A stretch of DNA of 22,439 bases from a virus. The stretch covers positions 1 through 22,439 of the IMG/VR virus record IMGVR_UViG_3300042294_004974, one strand, 5' to 3'. Positions 17,203 through 22,439 of the stretch are shown in pieces. Made by a program: the position numbers and the translations under genes. Below the pieces are notes generated by a model. That model worked only from the letters and a program-made list of their open reading frames with translations. It searched no databases and was not told the DNA's origin. Every line of letters starts with the position of its first letter. Positions within the stretch are counted from its first letter, which is position 1.

Positions 17203-18240
17203 ATGCAAGTAACAATATCAGCAACTAGTATAGGAGGTAATGCAGGTCCGTTTACAATAACGGATAACCTAGGCAATACTATTGATACTGGCGTGACTAG
17301 ATCTCAAATACTTGCTGGGTATGTAGCAACGGTAAATGATGTCGCTAGTTCTATTAATTTGATAAGTAGTGGAATATGCACTAATACAACTAATATTAGT
17401 ATAATTTCTCCTCCTCCAACACCATCAGTAACACCAAGCATAACTGTATCTCCGTCAGTTACACCAAGTATAACTATATCACCCACAGTAACACCTAGTA
17501 TTACACTTTCACCATCAGTAACACCAAGTATATCTATATCACCATCAATAACACCTAGTATAACAATTACACCTACTATAACACCAAGCATTACTTCATC
17601 ACCTTCAGTTACACCTAGTATAACAGCAACACCAAGTATAACAGCAACACCTAGCATTACAACAACACCAAGTATTACACCAAGTATTACACCAAGTATT
17701 ACACCGAGTATTACACCAAGTATTACAATAAGTACAACACCAAGTATTACTCCAAGCATTACAATAAGTACAACACCAAGTATAACACCTAGTATTACAC
17801 CAAGTATTACAATAAGTACAACACCAAGTATTACTCCTAGTATTACAATAACACCTAGTGTAACATTAACACCTACACCAACCAGAACAATAACTCCAAC
17901 CCCTTCATTACCTTCAGCTACTGGTAGTTTAAGTATGAATTTAATACTAAACCCAGCATATGTAACAGGTACTGTTAGTGTAACTAAAAATTCAAATGCA
18001 TATTTAACTCGAAATAGTACTGGTAATACCTCAGGAATATTAGCTACTGGGGATAGTTTTGTAGCATCATTATCAGCAGGTATTATTTATGCTAGACAAT
18101 TAACTGTAGAAAGTAGTACAAGAGGTGTTTTATATGATGTAGCTACTGCTCCTGATGAAGGTGGTTTCTTAAATTATTCAGATACACGACAAGCAGGTGA
18201 AGATATAATTGTAAGTGCTGGAGTAGTAGATTTTGGTTAA
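17203..18240 (+). CDS. Second Pro-Ser-Ile-Thr stalk fibre protein
   Basis: 345 residues in three parts. Residues 1-69 are an N-terminal module (N-A-G-P-F-T-I-T-D, then I-L-A-G-Y and S-G-I-C-T-N-T-T-N-I-S-I) shared with the 18720 protein. Residues 70-238 are a P-S-I-T/P-S-V-T stalk with very few charged residues. Residues 239-345 are a C-terminal beta module with S-S-T-R-G-V-L and T-R-Q-A-G-E-D-I, matching the module before the Hint domain of the 13744 protein. It therefore looks like a chimera of the flanking stalk genes' end domains. No Hint domain is present. It starts at ATG 17203 after an A-rich leader and an ATATTTATA motif. The likely role is a minor fibre or an alternative receptor-binding protein. 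Confidence 0.68.
   Translation: MQVTISATSIGGNAGPFTITDNLGNTIDTGVTRSQILAGYVATVNDVASSINLISSGICTNTTNISIISPPPTPSVTPSITVSPSVTPSITISPTVTPSITLSPSVTPSISISPSITPSITITPTITPSITSSPSVTPSITATPSITATPSITTTPSITPSITPSITPSITPSITISTTPSITPSITISTTPSITPSITPSITISTTPSITPSITITPSVTLTPTPTRTITPTPSLPSATGSLSMNLILNPAYVTGTVSVTKNSNAYLTRNSTGNTSGILATGDSFVASLSAGIIYARQLTVESSTRGVLYDVATAPDEGGFLNYSDTRQAGEDIIVSAGVVDFG
17410..17916 (+). repeat. Coding Pro-Ser-Ile-Thr stalk repeat, second gene
   Basis: Four-codon repeat. At 17668-17727 the DNA itself is almost perfectly tandem: CCAAGTATTACA occurs five times in a row with a single CCA-to-CCG change. Just after it, a unit encoding I-S-T-T-P-S-I-T-P-S-I-T recurs three times up to about 17840. 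This part looks recently expanded, unlike the codon-scrambled array in the first stalk gene. Confidence 0.93.
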
Positions 18241-18250
18241 AATTATTAAT

Positions 18251-18703
18251 ATGAAAACAATATCAATTAACATACAAAGTTTATATGCAATATATGAGGA
18301 TTTAAAAGGTAGAACATATCTTAATAATACTAATATTGTAACTAAAATTGGAGTACTTAATAATACTAATGTATCTGAAACTACTAAAAATATTTTATTA
18401 GATATTACTCAAAAAATAGAAAATAAATTAGCTGAAGTAGAAACAGCTAAACAACAAATATTAGTTGATTTAGGAACAGATGACGGTAATGGCAATTATT
18501 ATATTCCTAAAATAACATCAACAGAAACTAATGAACATGGTCATTTACATACTATAGTTACAAATGAAGAATATATTAATTATATATCACAAATTGGATT
18601 ATTAAAAATGACTAAATTTGAATTAACTTATGAAGATTTTGATAAGGAAGAATTAGTTAGTATATTAGGATATGAACCTACATTTTTAATAAAGTATTTA
18701 TAA
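18251..18703 (+). CDS. Unidentified 150-residue protein of the fibre cassette
   Basis: An upstream in-frame TTG at 18233 would lie inside the preceding gene, so ATG 18251 is the better start, giving M-K-T-I-S-I-N-I-Q-S. The N-terminal half is helical, with a probable amphipathic helix I-T-Q-K-I-E-N-K-L-A-E-V-E-T-A-K. The middle holds D-D-G-N-G-N-Y-Y-I-P-K-I-T followed by H-G-H-L-H-T-I-V, a histidine cluster that could bind metal. The C-terminus is acidic (Y-E-D-F-D-K-E-E-L-V-S-I-L-G). No family is recognised. It sits between two stalk-fibre genes, ten bases after the first, so a chaperone or accessory role in fibre assembly is possible but unsupported by any motif. Confidence 0.6.
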   Translation: MKTISINIQSLYAIYEDLKGRTYLNNTNIVTKIGVLNNTNVSETTKNILLDITQKIENKLAEVETAKQQILVDLGTDDGNGNYYIPKITSTETNEHGHLHTIVTNEEYINYISQIGLLKMTKFELTYEDFDKEELVSILGYEPTFLIKYL

Positions 18704-18704
18704 A

Positions 18705-18713
18705 ATATTTATA
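18705..18713 (+). promoter_or_regulatory. ATATTTATA motif, candidate late promoter element
   Basis: Immediately after the stop at 18703 and six bases before ATG 18720, followed by C. An overlapping weaker copy (TATTTATA) lies at 18695-18702 across the upstream stop codon. Confidence 0.4.
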
Positions 18714-18719
18714 CAATAG

Positions 18720-20012
18720 ATGAGTAAGAGTTTTTTATTAACATTATCAGGAACAACACCCGGCCCCTTTGATATTTATCTGGATTCAGTAAGTGCGGGC
18801 AATCTTCTATTAAGTAATATTGATAGTGGAAGTTTATTAGGTGGTTATATGATTACCACCCCCAATACTTCTTCATTTGTTATATTAAAAAATAAAGCAA
18901 ATGGGTGTGAAAATACTTTTACAGTTAGTATTGTTGATCCATCCCCTTCAGCAACACCATCATTAACACCATCTAATACTCCAAGTATCACCCCTAGTAT
19001 TACAATCACACCAAGTATAACTCCATCTATTACACCATCAATTTCAATTACTCCAAGTATTACACCATCAATTAGTATTACTCCAAGTATTCCTGCTTCA
19101 ATTTCTTCAACACCATCAATAACTCCTACAAAAACACCAAGTATTACACCAAGTATTACACCAAGTCTTCCATGTTTAAGTAAATTACATGACTTTGTAA
19201 TTTCATCTGTTGATATTTTTGATGCAACCGGAAACGTATTCTTTAGTACCGAAAACAATAAAGTAAGTATTTTTTATGATAATGTAGATGGAGACTCAAT
19301 TTTTACATCATATACAACTCCTGGTACTCGTACATTCTGTGTTAATACAACAATGAATACTGTATCTGCTAGTTTATATTATTATAAAAATGATACACTT
19401 ATATTCTACCCAAGCACTGTATCTACAGTAACTAACACTGGAGTTTGCTGTACAGGTAATCCAGGAACATCACCATCCCCAACTCGTTCACCTTCAAAAA
19501 CACCTAGTGTAACACCTTCCATCACATTAACACCAAGTATATCACCTTCAATAACACCAACAATCACTGTTAGTCCTACTTTTGGAGCTTCTCCATCTGC
19601 AACTCCTTCAGTAACACCATCAATTACAGTAACACCAAGTATAACACCATCAATTTCAATAACACCAAGTGTTACAAAAACACCAAGTATTACACCGTCA
19701 CCATCAAGACCAAATTTACGCTATATAACCACAGATACTTTTGCTTATACTAATCAAGTTCCTTTAAATTCAATTGATTACTGTTATCAAGATTTTTATG
19801 ATTTTACTATATCTATTACAGATGTAAGTTGTAATCCAGTATCATCCCACCCAGATTATACATTTACTATATTAACTAATGGAATAAATCCTCAAAATTA
19901 CACAATATTTAATGGTTCATCAAGTGTCACTATTACTTATATGAAATCTGATGGATGTACAGGTAATACAGAGACAATATCAGTTAACTCAGCTCCAGTA
20001 GCTCTTTGTTAA
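18720..20012 (+). CDS. Third Pro-Ser-Ile-Thr stalk protein, with two stalks and three globular modules
   Basis: 430 residues. Residues 1-73 are the N-terminal module shared with the 17203 protein (P-G-P-F-D-I-Y, then L-L-G-G-Y and N-G-C-E-N-T-F-T-V-S-I). A first stalk follows at about 74-151. Next is a cysteine-containing beta module at about 152-250, ending G-V-C-C-T-G-N-P-G. A second stalk spans about 251-331, and a last beta module about 332-430 ends P-V-A-L-C. The several cysteines in the globular modules could form disulphides or bind metal. The second stalk contains the unusual S-P-T-F-G-A-S-P-S-A-T-P-S-V, nearly matching S-P-T-L-E-A-S-P-S-T-T-P-S-V in the 13744 protein. No Hint domain is present. 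It is likely a fibre or adhesin. The stop is followed two bases later by the next ATG. Confidence 0.66.
   Translation: MSKSFLLTLSGTTPGPFDIYLDSVSAGNLLLSNIDSGSLLGGYMITTPNTSSFVILKNKANGCENTFTVSIVDPSPSATPSLTPSNTPSITPSITITPSITPSITPSISITPSITPSISITPSIPASISSTPSITPTKTPSITPSITPSLPCLSKLHDFVISSVDIFDATGNVFFSTENNKVSIFYDNVDGDSIFTSYTTPGTRTFCVNTTMNTVSASLYYYKNDTLIFYPSTVSTVTNTGVCCTGNPGTSPSPTRSPSKTPSVTPSITLTPSISPSITPTITVSPTFGASPSATPSVTPSITVTPSITPSISITPSVTKTPSITPSPSRPNLRYITTDTFAYTNQVPLNSIDYCYQDFYDFTISITDVSCNPVSSHPDYTFTILTNGINPQNYTIFNGSSSVTITYMKSDGCTGNTETISVNSAPVALC
18939..19172 (+). repeat. Coding Pro-Ser-Ile-Thr repeat, first stalk of the third gene
   Basis: Repeats of P-S-I-T and P-S-I-S with varied synonymous codons. 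The block ends at L-P-C, where a cysteine-containing module begins. Confidence 0.9.
19470..19712 (+). repeat. Coding Pro-Ser-Thr-rich repeat, second stalk of the third gene
   Basis: A second block, beginning S-P-S-P-T-R-S-P-S-K-T-P-S-V. It includes a stretch at 19569-19625 that is close at DNA level to 15256-15312 in the first stalk gene (six differences in 57 bases by eye). Confidence 0.9.
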
Positions 20013-20014
20013 TA

Positions 20015-20431
20015 ATGAGAGATATTATTAAACACAAAATTAAACTAATAAATCAATTAACAAAAGAAAACGTTATATTTGGAGGAAGTGTATCAACTTA
20101 TTTTAATGGTGGTACTACTGAAATAAATGATATAGATATTATTATTAAAGATAAAATTTATTTTCCTCAACTTCAAGAATTAGGAGAAATTAAACCATCT
20201 ATTAATAAATCTAATATATTTGGAGATGAGGTTGATCCTTACTATATTAATAGTAATGGTGTAGTAATTGATATATTCATTAGACAAAATAATATAGAAA
20301 CTAAAGAAATTATATTAGATAATAATATTATTAAAATAAGAACATTAAATAGTCAAATTGAATTCTATAAAAATTTATCTGCAATTAATGATAAATTCCA
20401 AAATACACTAGATAAACTTCTAAGCATATAA
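20015..20431 (+). CDS. Nucleotidyltransferase-fold protein (putative)
   Basis: ATG 20015 follows the upstream stop by two bases; an in-frame TTG at 20006 would overlap the previous gene and is unlikely. The 138 residues show nucleotidyltransferase-fold hallmarks: G-G-S at 23-25 (I-F-G-G-S-V-S-T-Y-F), a paired-aspartate strand N-D-I-D-I-I-I at 38-44 (Asp39, Asp41), and a third strand V-V-I-D-I-F-I with Asp86. These are the usual metal-binding positions of the superfamily, which includes aminoglycoside nucleotidyltransferases, MNT-type antitoxins and AbiEii-type proteins. The substrate cannot be told. Placed between stalk-fibre and structural genes, it could modify a virion or host component. 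It could equally be a small defence or counter-defence gene carried in the cassette. Confidence 0.68.
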   Translation: MRDIIKHKIKLINQLTKENVIFGGSVSTYFNGGTTEINDIDIIIKDKIYFPQLQELGEIKPSINKSNIFGDEVDPYYINSNGVVIDIFIRQNNIETKEIILDNNIIKIRTLNSQIEFYKNLSAINDKFQNTLDKLLSI

Positions 20432-20439
20432 TATTTATA
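20431..20439 (+). promoter_or_regulatory. ATATTTATA motif, candidate late promoter element
   Basis: Overlaps the last base of the upstream stop and lies four bases before ATG 20444, followed by C. It is the last of the six copies located before genes. Confidence 0.4.
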
Positions 20440-20443
20440 CAAT

Positions 20444-20746
20444 ATGGCAATAACTCACACAGGATCCTTTAATTTATCATTCAAAAATGAGCACATCATT
20501 TATGAAAATGAGGTACGTTGTGTTGTTAAAGAAAGTGAATTTAACCTAAGTTATAATCCATCCTTAACATCAGACGAAAGTGGATCTCTATATGGATTTG
20601 CAACATCATCATCATTTAATCCTTACGTTACAACATTAGGATTATATAATGATAATAACGAATTACTAGCAGTAGCTAAATTCGGAAAACCACTTCTAAT
20701 ATCTCCAGATACAGATATGACGTTTGTGGTTAAATACGATTTATAA
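20444..20746 (+). CDS. Small structural protein, stand-alone copy of the module ending the 12767 protein
   Basis: 100 residues, nearly all of it one module: V-V-K-E-S-E-F-N-L-S-Y-N-P-S-L, then Y-V-T-T-L-G-L-Y-N-D-N-N-E-L-L-A-V-A-K and F-G-K-P-L. The same order occurs at residues 247-323 of the protein encoded at 12767-13738. The stand-alone form suggests the module folds by itself, perhaps as a fibre-docking or decoration subunit. It is the last structural gene before the nuclease and primase. A duplication or module transfer is implied. Confidence 0.65.
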   Translation: MAITHTGSFNLSFKNEHIIYENEVRCVVKESEFNLSYNPSLTSDESGSLYGFATSSSFNPYVTTLGLYNDNNELLAVAKFGKPLLISPDTDMTFVVKYDL

Positions 20747-20761
20747 AATAAAAATAAAGTT

Positions 20762-21211
20762 ATGGCTCAAATTACAGTTGATGATTTAATCAACAATGAA
20801 AGTTTTGATATTAATGAATATGAAGGTTATATCTATATAACTACAATTCTAGATACTGGTAGAAAATATATTGGTAAAAAGAATTTCTTTCACAATACTA
20901 ACGTTAAATTAGGTAAAAAAGAATTAGCTAATTTACCTACTGCTCGAGGAAAAAAACCAACTAAAAAGAAAGTTACTAAAGAATCTGATTGGAAAACATA
21001 TTATGGTTCTGCTCAAGAAATCAAAGACAGTGTTAAACAATACCCAAAAGAACGCATTACACGTACTTTAATTCGTCTGTGTAAATCCAAGAAAGAGTTA
21101 ACATATTACGAGTGTAAATACTTATTTGATTATAATGTATTAGAACCTAATAGTGGGTTTATTAATGATAATATACTAGGCAAGTTTTATAGTAAAGACT
21201 TGGTTGTCTGA
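20762..21211 (+). CDS. GIY-YIG nuclease, Seg-like, of T4-type phages (putative homing endonuclease)
   Basis: 149 residues. The GIY-YIG core is at the N-terminus: G-Y-I-Y-I-T-T at 22-28 and G-R-K-Y-I-G-K-K at 33-40. A basic region follows (K-K-P-T-K-K-K-V-T-K), then the conserved E-S-D-W-K-T-Y-Y-G-S at 74-83. T-Y-Y-E-C-K-Y at 114-120 contains Glu117 as the likely metal-binding catalytic glutamate, and the C-terminus reads N-D-N-I-L-G-K-F. This arrangement is common in T4-like phages, annotated as Seg-like endonucleases. It lacks an obvious separate DNA-recognition domain, so true homing activity is uncertain; a role in DNA processing is possible. It lies at the junction between structural and replication genes. 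It is one of two genes here that stop with TGA. Confidence 0.82.
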   Translation: MAQITVDDLINNESFDINEYEGYIYITTILDTGRKYIGKKNFFHNTNVKLGKKELANLPTARGKKPTKKKVTKESDWKTYYGSAQEIKDSVKQYPKERITRTLIRLCKSKKELTYYECKYLFDYNVLEPNSGFINDNILGKFYSKDLVV

Positions 21212-21215
21212 GCTA

Positions 21216-21236
21216 ATGTCAGTATATTTCGCCTAA
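21216..21236 (+). other. Six-codon leader ORF directly upstream of the primase
   Basis: ATG at 21216 opens a frame reading M-S-V-Y-F-A and stops at TAA 21234-21236, which overlaps the primase ATG as TAATG. A terminating ribosome could re-initiate on primase. It may be chance in a 24-base gap, and no conservation can be assessed. Confidence 0.2.
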
Positions 21237-22189
21237 TGGAAAATGCTGCTTTAATAGTATTATTGGAATCTATACTGGGAAAAGGCCAATCAACAAGCAA
21301 AGGTAACTATGCTTTTAATTGTCCTCTTTGTACTCATCACAAACCAAAATTAGAAATTAATTTAAAAACAAATGCTAAGAAGGAAAATCCATGGCATTGT
21401 TGGATATGTGATTCTAAAGGTAAAACTATTAGATCATTGTTCAAAGCAATTAAAGCACCATCAAATAAATTATCCGAATTAAAATTAATTATACAACCAG
21501 GAGCTAGAGAAGAATATACTACTCATGAAGCTATTGAATTACCTAAAGAATTTATTCCATTAAGTAATTTAACATCTCAAGTAATTAAAGATAAAGTTGC
21601 ACATATTGAATCAAAACATGCGTTTAGATTTTTAAAACAAAGAGGCATTATGCCTGAAGATATTATTAAATATAATATTGGATTTTGTAATGATGGTCCA
21701 TATGGAGGTAGAGTAATTATTCCTTCTTATGATGATAATGGTAAATTAAATTATTTTATAGCCAGAGATTATAAAGGATTATCACCAAGAAAATATAAAA
21801 ATCCCCCAATGTCTGTAAAAGACATTATTGGTTTTGAATTATATATAAATTGGAATGCTCCAATTATACTTTGTGAAGGTATGTTTGATGCCCTTACAAT
21901 TAAAAGAAATGTTATACCTTTATTCGGTAAGGTATTACATCAAAAGTTAATGACAAAACTAGTTAAATCCGAAGTAGATAAAATTTATATAGCCTTAGAT
22001 AAAGATGCTATTAAAGATGCTTTAAAACACTGTGAGAAATTAATGTCTTATGGTAAACAAGTATATTTGGTAGAGATGGAAGGAAAAGATGCAAACGAAA
22101 TAGGCTTTGAAAGTTTCTTAAACACAATAGAAAATACATATCCGTTAACTTTCCATGGATTGTTAGCAAAAAAACTAGAATCAATATGA
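21236..22189 (+). CDS. 61: DNA primase, DnaG/T4 gp61-like
   Basis: 317 residues, close to T4 gp61 (342). An N-terminal zinc-binding domain shows C-P-L-C at 29-32 and W-H-C-W-I-C at 53-58. A middle region has R-G-I-M-P-E-D-I-I-K-Y-N-I-G-F, typical of DnaG-type primases. The TOPRIM catalytic domain shows C-E-G-M-F-D-A at 213-219 (Glu214), A-L-D-K-D-A at 253-258 (Asp255, Asp257) and G-K-D-A-N-E-I at 283-289. It makes RNA primers on single-stranded DNA for lagging-strand synthesis, working with the replicative helicase (gp41 in T4). It starts at ATG 21236, overlapping a six-codon ORF, and overlaps the next gene by four bases (ATGA). The family call is firm. Confidence 0.9.
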   Translation: MENAALIVLLESILGKGQSTSKGNYAFNCPLCTHHKPKLEINLKTNAKKENPWHCWICDSKGKTIRSLFKAIKAPSNKLSELKLIIQPGAREEYTTHEAIELPKEFIPLSNLTSQVIKDKVAHIESKHAFRFLKQRGIMPEDIIKYNIGFCNDGPYGGRVIIPSYDDNGKLNYFIARDYKGLSPRKYKNPPMSVKDIIGFELYINWNAPIILCEGMFDALTIKRNVIPLFGKVLHQKLMTKLVKSEVDKIYIALDKDAIKDALKHCEKLMSYGKQVYLVEMEGKDANEIGFESFLNTIENTYPLTFHGLLAKKLESI

Positions 22190-22439
22190 TCGAAAAAACC
22201 AACAACATTCTAAAAGACAAAAAAATTAAACGTATTTTAGAATACAATGATGATTCCAAACAGATTACTATAGGTGATCAACGTTTTTACCAAAGAAAAC
22301 CAAAAACATTTTATCCATCTGTAACGTATGTTTTATCATATTTTCCAAAAGGTAAGTTTTTTGAAAATTGGATGAAAGATGTAGGACACAATTCAGATAT
22401 TATTGCTAGAAAAGCAGCTGATGAAGGTACTGAAACTCA
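22186..22439 (+). CDS. N-terminus of a probable PD-(D/E)XK-type exonuclease (3' partial)
   Basis: ATG 22186 overlaps the primase stop (ATGA). The frame stays open for 84 codons to the window edge. The visible part reads R-F-Y-Q-R-K-P-K-T-F-Y-P-S-V-T-Y-V-L-S-Y-F and then I-I-A-R-K-A-A-D-E-G-T-E. The P-S-V-T-x-V-L followed by a helix ending A-x-x-G-T is the usual start of Cas4/RecB-like nucleases in T4-like phages, where the catalytic residues come later. Those residues are outside the window, so the call rests on the N-terminal pattern and on sitting next to primase. Confidence 0.6.
   Translation, partial: MIEKTNNILKDKKIKRILEYNDDSKQITIGDQRFYQRKPKTFYPSVTYVLSYFPKGKFFENWMKDVGHNSDIIARKAADEGTET

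Noticed and set aside
18233-18250. Upstream TTG start for the 150-residue gene, and similarly TTG 20006 for the nucleotidyltransferase gene
   Set aside because: Both would overlap the preceding gene, while a normal ATG follows the upstream stop at 18251 and at 20015.
2-22439. Stop-codon reassignment (no gene seen to end in TAG)
   Set aside because: TAA dominates as expected at this base composition, TGA is used twice, and the long frames contain no in-frame TAG, so the standard code explains everything.

Overview
The window reads as part of the late structural region of a tailed phage with a contractile, T4-like tail, running into the start of a replication module. All genes are on the + strand and tightly packed: several junctions overlap as TAATG or ATGA, and no gap exceeds about 100 bases. 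Base composition is very AT-rich. Confident anchors are a gp25-like baseplate wedge protein (3161-3580), a gp6/baseplate-J-like wedge protein (3589-5418), a DnaG/gp61-type primase (21236-22189) and a GIY-YIG nuclease of the kind T4-like phages carry (20762-21211). Start codons follow A-rich leaders, with no convincing Shine-Dalgarno sequence. That would fit a Bacteroidota (flavobacterial) host, but this is inference only.

Layout. (1) 1-5418, baseplate core: the end of an unidentified protein, a spike/OB-fold-like protein, a coiled-coil protein, a small protein, gp25 and gp6. (2) A terminator-like hairpin at 5439-5470, directly followed by a promoter-like ATATTTATA motif. (3) 5501-12028, outer baseplate: a DNRLRE-like protein, a small coiled-coil protein and a 1698-residue protein that may include a gp7/P2 gpI-like wedge. 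(4) 12088-20746, fibre and decoration region: two structural proteins, then three proteins with long Pro-Ser-Ile-Thr repeat stalks (13744, 17203, 18720). The stalk proteins share end modules in different combinations. Between them lie a SET-domain methyltransferase-like gene, an unidentified 150-residue gene and a nucleotidyltransferase-fold gene. (5) 20762-22439: GIY-YIG nuclease, primase, and the start of a probable exonuclease.

The most unusual part is the fibre cassette. The 1024-residue stalk protein ends in a complete-looking intein/Hint-type autoprocessing domain that finishes His-Asn-Ile-Lys-stop, with no extein beyond. A 110-residue SET-domain gene follows 5 bases later. A self-cleaving adhesin tip next to protein-modifying enzymes is plausible as an uncharacterised tail-fibre maturation system, but its function is inferred.

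A nine-base motif, ATATTTATA, precedes six genes at variable short distance and probably marks late promoters. Three starts were set by reading the sequence. The first gene is open at the window edge. The genes at 18251 and 20015 begin at ATG rather than at upstream TTG codons that would overlap the preceding gene.
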